In this document: in pieces, positions 36,194-45,801 of the stretch
Layout: each line of letters begins with the position of its first letter
How positions within the stretch are numbered: position 1 is the stretch's first letter
Origin: Planococcus donghaensis
GTDB taxonomy: Bacteria; Bacillota; Bacilli; Bacillales_A; Planococcaceae
Direction: 5' to 3'
DNA length: 64,000 nt
Assembly (NCBI RefSeq): GCF_001687665.2
Contig: NZ_CP016543.2
Span: 992,001-1,056,000, forward strand
Translations under genes and position numbers: made by a program
The notes under the pieces: model-generated
What the model was told of the DNA's origin: nothing
Databases searched by the model: none
What the model saw: the letters and a program-made list of their open reading frames with translations, nothing else

Positions 36194-37810
36194 ATGAATC
36201 AAATAACGTTTATACGTATCTTCCGGATTGTCTGGTTGGCAGTCAAAATCTTTTTGCAAGTAACGATTTTCCAAAAGCGCAATCGAGGCAAATGGACGCC
36301 GTTAGTTGAAAAAAGATGGAATGAGATGATTACAAAGCAAGCAAAAGAATACAAGAACCTCGCATTAAAGCTGGGTGGACTTATGATTAAACTGGGTCAG
36401 TTTCTCTCAACGCGAGCGGACATCATGCCTCCGTCGTTTCTTGAAGAATTAGAAGGCTTAACAGACCGTGTCCCATCTGTTCCTAGAAAAGACATTGTCT
36501 CCGTACTTGAACAAGAATGGAATACGGCTCACACAGACTACTTAAGTCATTTATCAGAATCAGCAATTGCGTCTGCTTCTATTGGGGAAGTATATAAAGG
36601 TGTGCTGAAAAATGGTTTGGAAGTCGCAGTCAAAGTTCAGCGACCAGGAACTGATCGTATTTTACGAGCCGACTTTAAAGCCATTCGCATTGTAATATGG
36701 TTGGCTGAAAAATTTACCCCGTTTGGTAAACAAATAGACTTTAAGCAATTATATGTAGAAATGACCGAAACCATCGGCAATGAATTAAACTTCTTAAAAG
36801 AACTTCAAAATGGTCGTTCTTTTGCTGATCGCTTTGATGCGATGGAGGGAGTCCGGATCCCGATGTATTTCGATGAATTTACTACGCGACGCGTGTTAGT
36901 AATGGAATGGATTGAAGGAGCGCGCATCACGGATTTGGCTTTTATCGAAAAAAATGAGTTAGATCGACATGAGATATCTGAGCGTTTGTTTATTTTGTTT
37001 TTGGAACAAATTTTATACGGTGGCCAATTCCATGCTGATCCACATGGTGGCAATATTTTACTTGAACCAAATGGTGGAATTGTGTTAATCGATTTTGGGA
37101 TGATTGGTACGATAACCAAAAAAGACTCGCAATCCGTATTACGTGCGGCAGAAGGAATTATTTTTAAAAATTATGAGCAAGTACTAGATGCATTGGAAGA
37201 GCTACGCTTTTTATTGCCGCAGGCAGATCGCGCTGTGTTAGAAGACGCTATATCACGACTTGTGGAAGCTTATGAGTCAAATGAATTGTCACAAATGGAT
37301 AGTTTTGTAGTTGAACGTTTACTCGACGATATTCAGGACATTGTTCGTACACAGCCGGTTCAATTACCAGCTGAATTTGCCTTTTTTGGACGAGCAGCTT
37401 CTATTTTTGTGGGGGTCTTGCATATTCTAGATCCTAATGTTGATTTAATGGCATTGGCTCGACCACGAATTTTGGAATGGGCTTCGTCACAAAAAGAAGG
37501 TAAAGGGATGTTTGGCAAAGAAGATGTTCTGCGCTGGGTATTAAATGGAACTGGCCCACTACGCGTATTCCCTCAGAAAGTGATCAATTATTTAGAAGAA
37601 CCAGAGCGTCTTCGTCGCTATTTTGAAAACCGCGACGGCAAAGAACGCGAATACCGCCGTGACTTGCAATCCCGTATGTTTGCGGGAGTGTTCACCATCT
37701 TGTCATTTGTCGGAATTTCCGTATCGGTTTGGTTTTGGAATGAACCTTATATGTGGGTTTCTTCCGTATTCTTCGTAGGATCACTATGGGCTTATCGCTC
37801 AATAAAATAA
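36194..37810 (+). CDS. AarF/ABC1/UbiB family atypical kinase
   Basis: A 538-residue protein of the UbiB/ADCK group: family KxGQ signature KLGQFLSTRADIMP (near residue 67), Ala-rich loop ASIGEVY, ATP-binding Lys in VAVKVQRPG, catalytic HADPHGGNI and metal-binding IDFGMIG. Two C-terminal membrane helices follow (about residues 490-538). Related proteins support isoprenoid quinone synthesis or lipid homeostasis, with the exact reaction unsettled. The ATG at 36194 has GGGAGGG at nine nt; an upstream in-frame ATG at 36167 falls in the -10 box. No quinone gene is adjacent. Confidence 0.9.
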   Translation: MNQITFIRIFRIVWLAVKIFLQVTIFQKRNRGKWTPLVEKRWNEMITKQAKEYKNLALKLGGLMIKLGQFLSTRADIMPPSFLEELEGLTDRVPSVPRKDIVSVLEQEWNTAHTDYLSHLSESAIASASIGEVYKGVLKNGLEVAVKVQRPGTDRILRADFKAIRIVIWLAEKFTPFGKQIDFKQLYVEMTETIGNELNFLKELQNGRSFADRFDAMEGVRIPMYFDEFTTRRVLVMEWIEGARITDLAFIEKNELDRHEISERLFILFLEQILYGGQFHADPHGGNILLEPNGGIVLIDFGMIGTITKKDSQSVLRAAEGIIFKNYEQVLDALEELRFLLPQADRAVLEDAISRLVEAYESNELSQMDSFVVERLLDDIQDIVRTQPVQLPAEFAFFGRAASIFVGVLHILDPNVDLMALARPRILEWASSQKEGKGMFGKEDVLRWVLNGTGPLRVFPQKVINYLEEPERLRRYFENRDGKEREYRRDLQSRMFAGVFTILSFVGISVSVWFWNEPYMWVSSVFFVGSLWAYRSIK

Positions 37811-37852
37811 AAAAAGTAGTAACGTTTTGAAACAAGGTTAAAAGTGCCAACA

Positions 37853-37899
37853 AAAAGAGCTTTCGATTAAAGTCATGAACTTTAATCGAAAGCTCTTTT
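37853..37899. terminator. Bidirectional terminator between AarF-like gene and comK
   Basis: Near-perfect 20-bp arms AAAAGAGCTTTCGATTAAAG/CTTTAATCGAAAGCTCTTTT with a short loop. Confidence 0.92.
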
Positions 37900-37928
37900 G
37901 CGTTGATCTTTACCGTGAGCAAATCCAC

Positions 37929-38483
37929 TTACTCTAGAGGTTGCTGTTTGCGTGGGGGAAATGTACGTGTTGTCACATAAGCCATTGGACGATTATGTAC
38001 ACGCTGCGCCTTTTTGAAAAAACGACGAAGAGAACCGGCGAAAGAATGTTGATTTCGTAAAGCAATAGGCGATACATCTAAATAAACGGTTACGTTATTG
38101 CTTAAATAAATGATACTTCCTTTGCCACTGCTATCACTTTCGATAAGGTCGATGGCATCATAATTAAACCAAACGCATTCTTTGTTTTTAGGAGAGTGTG
38201 TCGGAAAGAAAATAAGTGGATTGCCGTAATACTCACCTACAATAATGGGGGGTTTATGTTTTACACCGACAGCTTTTTGCGCATAAAGCGTGGCGCTTTC
38301 CAGTGAAGCACGGTAAAAGCGGCAGGAAGTGGTTACCGTTTTGTATACAGCATCTTCAACCACAAATTCATTGCGGTCTTCAATCACACGCATCCAGGTG
38401 CGGTGGCCGTCCGTATAGGGTAAAAGGGCATACGTATTTGTACAAATCGTATACGAAGACGGTCTGTGATTCTTTTTACTCAT
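37929..38483 (-). CDS. comK: Competence transcription factor ComK
   Basis: A 184-residue member of the ComK family. Recognisable blocks are TTSCRFYRASLESA, HKPPIIVGE, FFPTHSPKNKECVWFNY and a basic C-terminal half (SLRRFFKKAQRVHNRP). ComK activates DNA-uptake genes by binding paired AT-boxes. It is a little shorter than the 192-residue B. subtilis protein, with a divergent tail. The ATG at 38483 has TAGGGGG upstream. The position downstream of the yhf block agrees with B. subtilis comK, but the uvrB-side neighbour does not. Confidence 0.9.
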   Translation of the reverse strand: MSKKNHRPSSYTICTNTYALLPYTDGHRTWMRVIEDRNEFVVEDAVYKTVTTSCRFYRASLESATLYAQKAVGVKHKPPIIVGEYYGNPLIFFPTHSPKNKECVWFNYDAIDLIESDSSGKGSIIYLSNNVTVYLDVSPIALRNQHSFAGSLRRFFKKAQRVHNRPMAYVTTRTFPPRKQQPLE

Positions 38484-38518
38484 GAAGAATAACCCCCTAA
38501 ATTTACTTTACATACCCT

Positions 38519-38546
38519 ATTATAATAAAAAATGGAAATTTGGCAA
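38519..38546 (-). promoter_or_regulatory. Promoter of comK
   Basis: Reverse strand: -35 TTGCCA (38541-38546), 16-nt spacer, perfect -10 TATAAT (38519-38524), 35 nt upstream of the comK ATG. Confidence 0.6.
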
Positions 38547-38573
38547 CGTCAATTAAATTGAAAATAAAATTTT
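38529..38573. promoter_or_regulatory. Candidate ComK AT-boxes (K-box)
   Basis: A perfect AT-box AAAA-N5-TTTT lies at 38561-38573 and a one-mismatch copy AAAA-N5-ATTT at 38529-38541, 19 nt apart. The second overlaps the comK -35/spacer. The region is very AT-rich, so chance matches are possible. Confidence 0.4.
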
Positions 38574-38603
38574 TTCTATTTTATTGTAATTTTCAAATAA
38601 GTC

Positions 38604-38633
38604 TTGATTTTTATTATTCCTTTCATGTATACT
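38604..38633 (+). promoter_or_regulatory. Promoter of the IDEAL-domain gene
   Basis: -35 TTGATT (38604-38609), 18-nt spacer, -10 TATACT (38628-38633), 27 nt upstream of the ATG. Confidence 0.6.
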
Positions 38634-38660
38634 AATGAAAAGCATTCGGGGTGAGGAAGA

Positions 38661-38903
38661 ATGGAAAACTATTATTCTTATGCTGATTTCATGAAGGCAA
38701 TGGCTCAAACAAAAAAAATTACGGAAGCAGAAAAATTGCTAAATGATATCTATTTAGATTTGTTCTTGAAGCATGTTCACCGTTCTCAACAGGAAGAACA
38801 GCTGATGACCCTTATTGATGAGGCCCTGGATAATCACGATCAAAAAGCATTCACTAAATACACAGCTCAATTACAAACTTTAAATCACGAAGAAACAGAA
38901 TAA
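38661..38903 (+). CDS. Small IDEAL-domain protein
   Basis: An 80-residue acidic helical protein. The C-terminal half (about residues 37-75) holds the IDEAL motif, reading LMTLIDEALDNHDQKAF. The IDEAL domain occurs in small Bacillales proteins of mostly unknown function. The start has GGGGTGAGGA upstream. It is divergent from comK with promoters back to back and has a strong terminator, so it is an independent gene placed between comK and uvrBA. Confidence 0.85.
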   Translation: MENYYSYADFMKAMAQTKKITEAEKLLNDIYLDLFLKHVHRSQQEEQLMTLIDEALDNHDQKAFTKYTAQLQTLNHEETE

Positions 38904-38924
38904 ATTTCTAACTAAAATAGTTAG

Positions 38925-38964
38925 AGAAAAAGGAAACTAGAATCGATTCTAGTTTCCTTTTTCT
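38925..38964. terminator. 40-bp perfect palindrome, terminator of the IDEAL gene
   Basis: Two uninterrupted 20-bp arms, AGAAAAAGGAAACTAGAATC and its complement, with no spacer; as RNA it would form a long stem followed by CTTTTTCT-type pyrimidines. Likely a bidirectional terminator. Confidence 0.8.
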
Positions 38965-39047
38965 ATGCGCATATTTAAGAAGGACTTTGCTTGAATGTGA
39001 ATCGTAACGTTCTTGTCAGGCTATATATATTCCTAAATTCACGATAA

Positions 39048-39061
39048 AAAACATATGTTCG
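39048..39061 (-). promoter_or_regulatory. LexA (DinR) box upstream of uvrBA
   Basis: Reverse-strand CGAACATATGTTT matches the Bacillus SOS box CGAAC-N4-GTTyG except for the last position. It lies directly upstream of the presumed -35 and 71 nt before the uvrB start. Confidence 0.75.
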
Positions 39062-39065
39062 CTTT

Positions 39066-39093
39066 TTGTTAGGGGTTTTTTAGGGCATATGTT
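39066..39093 (+). promoter_or_regulatory. Putative promoter of uvrBA
   Basis: -35 TTGTTA (39066-39071), 16-nt spacer, -10 TATGTT (39088-39093), adjacent to the LexA box. Confidence 0.45.
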
Positions 39094-39131
39094 AAAGTAG
39101 AAGTATTGAAAGAATGGGAGGATGCCTCATT

Positions 39132-41114
39132 ATGAAACAAGAATTTAACCTACAAGCTCCATATGAACCGGCGGGCGATCAGCCACAAGCGATTGCTGAA
39201 TTGACCCAAGGCATCATCGATGGCAAACGTTGCCAAACCTTATTAGGGGCAACGGGTACCGGGAAAACGTATACAATGTCAAACGTCATTCAGCAAGTGA
39301 AAAAACCAACACTTGTCATGGCTCACAATAAAACTTTAGCAGGTCAGCTCTACAGCGAATTTAAGGAGTTTTTTCCCGACAATGCTGTAGAGTATTTTGT
39401 CAGTTACTACGATTACTATCAACCGGAGGCATATGTACCTCAATCGGATACATTTATCGAAAAAGATGCGAGCATTAATGATGAAATTGATAAATTGCGT
39501 CACTCTGCAACCAGTTCGTTATTTGAACGTGATGATGTCATTGTTATCGCATCGGTTTCCTGCATTTATGGTCTCGGCTCTCCTAAAGAATATCGGGAAT
39601 TAGTCGTTTCTTTACGTAAAGGCATGGAAATTGAGCGAAATCAATTGTTAAGAAAGTTAGTTGATGTTCAATACGAGCGCAACGATATTAACTTTATCCG
39701 CGGGACATTCCGTGTCCGTGGAGATGTGGTAGAAATATTCCCGGCATCACGCGATGAAAGGTGTTTACGTGTTGAATTTTTCGGCGATGAAATTGATCGC
39801 ATTCGTGAGGTAGATGCACTGACAGGTGAAATTATTGGTGAACGTGACCATGTTGCGATATTCCCTGCATCTCACTTTGTTACGCGTGAAGATAAAATGG
39901 TCAAAGCCATTGAAAATATTGAAATAGAATTAGAAGAACGGCTAAAAGAAATGCGTGCCGAAGATAAATTATTAGAAGCACAGCGACTGGAACAACGAAC
40001 ACGTTATGATTTGGAAATGATGAGAGAAATGGGCTTTTGTTCAGGGATTGAAAACTACTCACGTCATTTGACACTTCGTCCTGCTGGCGCACAGCCGTAT
40101 ACATTAATTGATTATTTTCCAGAGGACTTTTTACTAGTTGTGGATGAAAGCCACGTAACATTGCCGCAAGTGCGCGGAATGTTCAATGGTGACCAAGCGC
40201 GTAAAAAAGTACTAGTGGATCATGGCTTCCGTTTGCCTTCAGCTATGGATAACCGACCGTTAACATTTACAGAGTTCGAAGAACATATTAGCCAAGCGGT
40301 TTTCGTATCCGCTACACCAGGGCCTTATGAGTTAGAACATACACCTGAAATGGTAGAGCAAATTATCCGTCCGACAGGATTGCTTGATCCAACAATTGAA
40401 ATTCGGCCGATTGAAGGTCAAATTGATGATTTAATGGACGAAATTCGGCAACGATCGGAAAAAAATGAGCGTGTATTGGTCACGACATTAACGAAAAAAA
40501 TGTCGGAAGATTTAACCGCTTATTTAAAAGATGCGGGGATTAAAGTGAATTACTTACACTCTGAAATCAAAACACTCGAACGCATTGAAATTATTCGCGA
40601 ATTGCGGATGGGTGTTTACGATGTACTTGTTGGAATTAACTTGTTGCGTGAAGGACTAGATATTCCAGAAGTGTCGTTAGTAACCATTTTAGATGCTGAC
40701 AAAGAAGGATTTTTACGTTCTGAGCGATCGCTTATCCAAACAATGGGACGAGCGGCGAGAAATGCAAATGGCCGTGTCATCATGTATGCTGACAGAATAA
40801 CTGATTCTATGCAAAAAGCAATGGATGAGACGACGCGACGCCGTACCATCCAAGCTGAATACAACGAAAAACATGGAGTAACACCCATTACTATACAAAA
40901 GAAAATTCGTGACGTCATTCGTGCAACTAACGCAGCAGAAGAGTCAGAAGAATATATTTCAAAAGCAGTATCAGGCAAGAAGCTCAAAAAAGAAGAGCGC
41001 GTAAAACTGATCAGCTTGTTGGAAACCGAAATGAAAGAAGCAGCAAAAGCACTCGATTTCGAACGAGCTGCAGAGCTGCGTGATACGGTGCTTGAATTGA
41101 AAGCGGAAGGATGA
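39132..41114 (+). CDS. uvrB: Excinuclease ABC subunit UvrB
   Basis: A 660-residue helicase-like damage-verification subunit of nucleotide excision repair. Walker [11 protein letters not shown] lies near residue 41, the beta-hairpin region [12 protein letters not shown] near 95, the DEAD-like DESH in [12 protein letters not shown] and helicase motif FVSATPG. The C-terminal UVR motif (about 622-656) binds UvrC. The start at 39132 has GGGAGG ten nt upstream. It is 6 nt before uvrA and under SOS control by the LexA box. Confidence 0.97.
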   Translation: MKQEFNLQAPYEPAGDQPQAIAELTQGIIDGKRCQTLLGATGTGKTYTMSNVIQQVKKPTLVMAHNKTLAGQLYSEFKEFFPDNAVEYFVSYYDYYQPEAYVPQSDTFIEKDASINDEIDKLRHSATSSLFERDDVIVIASVSCIYGLGSPKEYRELVVSLRKGMEIERNQLLRKLVDVQYERNDINFIRGTFRVRGDVVEIFPASRDERCLRVEFFGDEIDRIREVDALTGEIIGERDHVAIFPASHFVTREDKMVKAIENIEIELEERLKEMRAEDKLLEAQRLEQRTRYDLEMMREMGFCSGIENYSRHLTLRPAGAQPYTLIDYFPEDFLLVVDESHVTLPQVRGMFNGDQARKKVLVDHGFRLPSAMDNRPLTFTEFEEHISQAVFVSATPGPYELEHTPEMVEQIIRPTGLLDPTIEIRPIEGQIDDLMDEIRQRSEKNERVLVTTLTKKMSEDLTAYLKDAGIKVNYLHSEIKTLERIEIIRELRMGVYDVLVGINLLREGLDIPEVSLVTILDADKEGFLRSERSLIQTMGRAARNANGRVIMYADRITDSMQKAMDETTRRRTIQAEYNEKHGVTPITIQKKIRDVIRATNAAEESEEYISKAVSGKKLKKEERVKLISLLETEMKEAAKALDFERAAELRDTVLELKAEG

Positions 41115-41120
41115 TGCAAC

Positions 41121-44003
41121 GTGAAGAAACAAGAAATACGCATACAAGGCGCACGCGCGCATAATTTAAAAAATATAGATGTCGTCATTCCACGAGACAA
41201 ACTGGTTGTTATGACTGGTTTGTCGGGGTCAGGTAAATCATCATTAGCATTTGATACAATTTATGCAGAAGGTCAACGGCGATACGTCGAGTCTTTATCT
41301 GCTTATGCTAGACAATTTTTAGGACAAATGGATAAGCCGGATGTAGATTTGATTGAAGGTTTATCACCAGCCATTTCAATAGATCAAAAAACTACGAGTA
41401 AAAACCCACGATCGACCGTGGCAACTGTAACAGAAATTTATGATTATATGCGTTTAATGTTTGCTCGAATTGGCAAGCCGATTTGTCCCAATCATGGCAT
41501 TGAGATTTCCTCTCAAACCATCGAGCAGATGGTCGATCGTATTGTGGAATATCCAGAACGCACCAAAATGCAAATTTTGGCCCCAATTGTCTCTGGTCGA
41601 AAAGGAACGCACGTTAAATTACTTGAAGACATTAAAAAGCAAGGCTATGTCCGTGTTCGTGTAAATGGCGAGTTAATCGACTTAGATGACGATATTACAT
41701 TGGATAAAAACAAAAAACACAACATCGAAGTGGTGATTGACCGAATTATTATTAAAGAAGGAATTGCTCCACGTTTAAGTGATTCTTTAGAATCGGCTCT
41801 TCGTTTAGCAGAAGGACGGGTTTTAGTCGATGTCATGGAACAAGAAGAATTATTATTTAGTGAACATCATGCTTGCCCGATTTGTGGATTTTCCATTGGC
41901 GAATTAGAACCGAGAATGTTTTCGTTTAACTCTCCCTTTGGTGCTTGTCCTGATTGTGACGGTTTAGGGATGAAACTTGAAGTTGATCCTGAACTCGTTA
42001 TTCCGGATTGGAGTGTGTCATTAAATAAAGGCGCAATTGTGCCATGGCAGCCGACAAGTTCGCAATATTATCCGCAATTACTAAAAGCAATTTGTCATCA
42101 TTACAAAATTGATATGGACGTACCGGTCAGTGATTTACCGGAAGAACATATTAATGTCATTATGCGTGGATCTGGAAAAGATAAAATCCGTTTCCGCTAT
42201 GAAAATGACTACGGTCAAATTCGAGACAATCACATTCATTTTGAAGGAGTTTTGTCGAATGTTGATCGGCGCTACCGTGAAACATCATCTGATTATATTC
42301 GTGAGCAAATGGAAAAATACATGGGACAGCAAGCATGTCCTACGTGTGAAGGATATCGCTTAAAACCAGAATCTCTATCAGTCAAAGTAAATAACTTACA
42401 CATCGGTACAGTAGCAGAGTTTTCAATTGTCGAAGCGTACGAATTTTTTGATCACCTGAAATTATCAGAAAAAGATATGCAAATTGCGAAATTGATTTTG
42501 CGGGAAATTCAAGAACGTATCGGTTTTTTGATTAATGTTGGGTTAGACTACTTAACATTGAACCGTGCTTCTGGAACTTTATCAGGGGGAGAAGCGCAAC
42601 GAATTCGTTTAGCCACTCAAATTGGCTCAAGGTTGACCGGCGTATTGTATATTTTGGATGAACCTTCAATTGGTCTGCATCAACGTGATAATGACCGTTT
42701 GATTGAGACGCTTAAAAGTATGCGAGACATCGGCAACACCTTAATTGTCGTTGAACACGATGAAGATACGATGCTGGCAGCAGATTATTTAATCGACGTT
42801 GGACCGGGAGCGGGGGTCCATGGGGGTGAAATTATTGCTGCAGGGACACCCGACAAAGTGATGAAAAATAAAAAATCATTAACGGGACAATATTTAAGCG
42901 GTAAAAAGTTTATTCCGTTGCCGGCAGAGCGAAGAATGCCAAGTGATCGTAAAATATTAATTCGCGGAGCTAACCAAAACAACTTGAAAAAAGTTGATGT
43001 TGATATTCCACTTGGTTTATTCACAGCCGTAACAGGTGTGTCAGGCTCAGGGAAAAGTACGTTGATCAATGAAATTCTTTATAAAACATTGGCACACCGA
43101 TTAAACCGAGCAAAAGCAAAACCAGGTCAATTTGATTCAATCGAAGGCACACAAGAACTCGAAAAAGTCATTGAAATCGATCAGTCGCCAATTGGTCGAA
43201 CACCTCGTTCAAATCCAGCAACTTATACTGGCGTGTTTGATGATGTACGAGATGTCTATGCCACAACAAACGAAGCAAAAGTTCGTGGGTATAAAAAAGG
43301 ACGTTTCAGTTTCAATGTCAAGGGTGGTCGCTGTGAAGCTTGCCGTGGGGATGGTATTATAAAAATAGAAATGCATTTCCTTCCAGATGTTTATGTCCCT
43401 TGTGAAATTTGTCATGGCAAACGATATAATCGAGAAACCTTGGAAGTGAAATACAAAAACAAAAGCATTGCCGATGTCCTGGCTATGACAGTAGAAGACG
43501 CTTTATCATTTTTTGAAAACATTCCAAAAATTAATCGGAAACTGCAAACCATTGTGGATGTCGGATTAGGCTATATTACAATGGGACAACCTGCGACCAC
43601 ATTATCAGGTGGAGAGGCGCAACGGGTTAAGTTGGCTTCTGAGCTCCATAAACGCTCAAACGGTAAATCATTCTATATTTTAGATGAGCCCACAACGGGT
43701 CTTCATGCCGATGATATTTCACGTCTACTGCTTGTGTTGCAACGTCTTGTTGAAAATGGCGATACGGTATTAACCATTGAACACAATCTTGATGTGATTA
43801 AAACAGCAGACTATATCATCGACCTAGGTCCTGAAGGTGGAGACAAAGGCGGAACTATTTTGGCTACAGGTACTCCTGAAGAAATTGCTGCGGTTGATGA
43901 TTCCTATACTGGAAAGTATTTAAAACCGATTCTTGAACGGGACCGTGCCCGTATGGAGTCTTTAGTTAAAGGAGCAAGTCGTAAGAAAAAAGCAGTTAAA
44001 TGA
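41121..44003 (+). CDS. uvrA: Excinuclease ABC subunit UvrA
   Basis: A 960-residue tandem-ATPase damage-recognition subunit. Two Walker A motifs (GLSGSGKSS near residue 33, GVSGSGKST near 642), two LSGGEAQR signatures and zinc-module CxxC pairs (CPICG/CPDCDG and CEACRG/CEICHG) are all visible. The start is GTG at 41121 with GGAAGG upstream. Full length agrees with B. subtilis UvrA. Together with uvrB it forms the uvrBA operon. Confidence 0.97.
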   Translation: MKKQEIRIQGARAHNLKNIDVVIPRDKLVVMTGLSGSGKSSLAFDTIYAEGQRRYVESLSAYARQFLGQMDKPDVDLIEGLSPAISIDQKTTSKNPRSTVATVTEIYDYMRLMFARIGKPICPNHGIEISSQTIEQMVDRIVEYPERTKMQILAPIVSGRKGTHVKLLEDIKKQGYVRVRVNGELIDLDDDITLDKNKKHNIEVVIDRIIIKEGIAPRLSDSLESALRLAEGRVLVDVMEQEELLFSEHHACPICGFSIGELEPRMFSFNSPFGACPDCDGLGMKLEVDPELVIPDWSVSLNKGAIVPWQPTSSQYYPQLLKAICHHYKIDMDVPVSDLPEEHINVIMRGSGKDKIRFRYENDYGQIRDNHIHFEGVLSNVDRRYRETSSDYIREQMEKYMGQQACPTCEGYRLKPESLSVKVNNLHIGTVAEFSIVEAYEFFDHLKLSEKDMQIAKLILREIQERIGFLINVGLDYLTLNRASGTLSGGEAQRIRLATQIGSRLTGVLYILDEPSIGLHQRDNDRLIETLKSMRDIGNTLIVVEHDEDTMLAADYLIDVGPGAGVHGGEIIAAGTPDKVMKNKKSLTGQYLSGKKFIPLPAERRMPSDRKILIRGANQNNLKKVDVDIPLGLFTAVTGVSGSGKSTLINEILYKTLAHRLNRAKAKPGQFDSIEGTQELEKVIEIDQSPIGRTPRSNPATYTGVFDDVRDVYATTNEAKVRGYKKGRFSFNVKGGRCEACRGDGIIKIEMHFLPDVYVPCEICHGKRYNRETLEVKYKNKSIADVLAMTVEDALSFFENIPKINRKLQTIVDVGLGYITMGQPATTLSGGEAQRVKLASELHKRSNGKSFYILDEPTTGLHADDISRLLLVLQRLVENGDTVLTIEHNLDVIKTADYIIDLGPEGGDKGGTILATGTPEEIAAVDDSYTGKYLKPILERDRARMESLVKGASRKKKAVK

Positions 44004-44103
44004 AACTTTTCTTGCTAATAAACGTAAGAAGTATAAGAACCTATTTGTTAATGAGGTAAGCTCTTGCTTATTGATATTTAGAAAAAAGAGGAGGCCGCAA
44101 TAC

Positions 44104-45282
44104 ATGCAAAGCGAAAAAGAACGCATTTTAGACATGGTTGAGAACGGTACGATTTCAGCGCGGGAAGCAGTTGAATTGTTGCGAGCAATAGATGGTAACA
44201 GTTCTTCGTCTTCTTCAAATGAGCCAAACTACGGCCGAAACAGTCAGCGAGATAAACAAAGCAAGCGTGGGTTTTTCAGACCTGAAGACATTGTGAAAAA
44301 AGTGTCACAGGATTTTTCGAAAAACGTATCGAAAAACGTTTCCAAAAATGTCTCACGCGACATCAACGATTTCGGCAATCGCATGATGGAATTTATGCAA
44401 ACTTCTGTCGGCAAGTTAAAAACAATGGAATTTGATTCGCCATTTGGCGAAGCCGTTCAGTTTCACCATACCTTTACAGATGAAATGACAGATTTGGATA
44501 CGATCATAGCAGATATTGCGAATGGACAATTAGAGATTTTCCCAGCACAAGATGGATTGTTACGTGCAGAGTGTAGCGTGAAAGCTTATCGTGCAGAATC
44601 TGCAGCACATGCAAAAGAAGATTTCCTTGATAAATTTGTTTTTATCGCGGATGACCGTAAATTACGGATCATTAGTGATTTAAAAACAACTCAAGTAAAT
44701 GTTGTTCTTTATGTACCCGACGCTGCATATGAGCACATAACAGCTCGCTTGTTTAATGGTGGATTTACGATGAAGCGATTAAATGCTGAGTTGATAAAAG
44801 TTAAAACAGCAAATGGTAAAATTGATTTGAAAAATGTAGAATTTGCTGATGCTGAGTTAGAAACGGCTAATGGTGCGATTCACGTGAATGAAACAAAAGG
44901 AAAAGTGTTAGAAGCTGAAACTTTAAATGGTCGTATTTATGTTGATGGCGATATACAAACGATTGTTGCCAAGTCGTTGAATGGCAATATTGTTGCTACA
45001 ACAAGATGTAAAGAAGCACGAAAACTGGAAACAAAAACCTTAGCAGGAAATGTAGAAATCTATATTCCAGCTCATTTGCCACTAAAAGGTGAAGTATCAT
45101 CTAACCTTGGCAAAATGGATGTGTTGCTTTCGGATATCGATGCTACACATGAGCAAGGACAATTTATGCAAAAGTCGATTCGTTTCTCGAAACAAGGAAC
45201 TGAGCCAGCAGCGGCTCCATTACTTGTTTATGGGGAGACTAAAACAGGATCCGTTTTACTTCGTTATTTAACAATCGAATAA
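44104..45282 (+). CDS. yvlB: YvlB/LiaX-like DUF4097 adhesin-fold protein
   Basis: A 392-residue protein: N-terminal SHOCT-like helical domain (residues 1-32, ERILDMVENGTISAREAVELL), a Ser/Gln/Lys linker with three KNVS repeats (73-84), and a C-terminal beta-helix DUF4097 domain (about 115-392). In B. subtilis yvlB lies after uvrBA in a cell-envelope stress operon; in enterococci LiaX, with the same layout, controls daptomycin response. Here yvlA, yvlC and yvlD are absent and a terminator follows. The ATG at 44104 follows GAGGAGG; the frame from 44071 has no ribosome site. Confidence 0.87.
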   Translation: MQSEKERILDMVENGTISAREAVELLRAIDGNSSSSSSNEPNYGRNSQRDKQSKRGFFRPEDIVKKVSQDFSKNVSKNVSKNVSRDINDFGNRMMEFMQTSVGKLKTMEFDSPFGEAVQFHHTFTDEMTDLDTIIADIANGQLEIFPAQDGLLRAECSVKAYRAESAAHAKEDFLDKFVFIADDRKLRIISDLKTTQVNVVLYVPDAAYEHITARLFNGGFTMKRLNAELIKVKTANGKIDLKNVEFADAELETANGAIHVNETKGKVLEAETLNGRIYVDGDIQTIVAKSLNGNIVATTRCKEARKLETKTLAGNVEIYIPAHLPLKGEVSSNLGKMDVLLSDIDATHEQGQFMQKSIRFSKQGTEPAAAPLLVYGETKTGSVLLRYLTIE

Positions 45283-45288
45283 ATAGTA

Positions 45289-45325
45289 AAAAGCCGACAC
45301 CAATCAATCGTGTCGGCTTTTTTTT
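45289..45325 (+). terminator. Terminator of yvlB
   Basis: Arms AAAAGCCGACAC and GTGTCGGCTTTT, loop CAATCAATC, with a long T-run. Confidence 0.9.
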
Positions 45326-45344
45326 ACGGCAATTAGTAAAAGTA

Positions 45345-45770
45345 TTATTTTTGTTCTGGATATAAATCTTGCAAAAACTCAATGGATTGTTTGATCAATT
45401 GTTGAAGTATATCCAGATCGATGTCTTCGATTTTATTAATATAAACACAAGATTTTCCGGTGGTGTGCTTGCCGAATTTCTCTAACAAAGGGCCACGGTT
45501 CTCGTCACCGGTCGCAAAATACAAACTAATTTTTGCTTTACGGGGAGAAAAACCGACAAGTGGCGCATCGCCTTCATGACCAGTTTTGTAGACATAATGG
45601 TAAGAACCAAAGCCGATGATGCTTGGCCCCCACATTTTAGGGGGATAACCACTGGTTTGTTCAAATAATTCTACGAGTTGATAAGCATCATGCCGTTTTT
45701 TAGGGTGTTCAACCGATTCAATAAATTCAATAACATCTCTATCGTTTTCTTTTGTTTTCGGTTCGTACAT
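45345..45770 (-). CDS. DUF1801 protein
   Basis: A 141-residue protein of the DUF1801 (YdhG-like) family: HPKKRHDAYQLVELFEQ, PKMWGPSIIGFGSYHYVY and ISLYFATGD blocks match the family. Function is unknown. The ATG at 45770 has GAGGG at seven nt; the TTG at 45776 is inside the ribosome site. It lies 31 nt downstream of the TetM-like gene on the same strand with no terminator between, so co-transcription is likely. Confidence 0.85.
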   Translation of the reverse strand: MYEPKTKENDRDVIEFIESVEHPKKRHDAYQLVELFEQTSGYPPKMWGPSIIGFGSYHYVYKTGHEGDAPLVGFSPRKAKISLYFATGDENRGPLLEKFGKHTTGKSCVYINKIEDIDLDILQQLIKQSIEFLQDLYPEQK

Positions 45771-45801
45771 AATCAATCCCTCTTTTCATCCAGATGTGAT
45801 T

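Noticed and set aside
40616..41200. 194-residue open frame opposite uvrB/uvrA
   Set aside because: Ser/Ala-rich mirror of the uvrB coding frame; spans the uvrB-uvrA junction; no ribosome site or family match.
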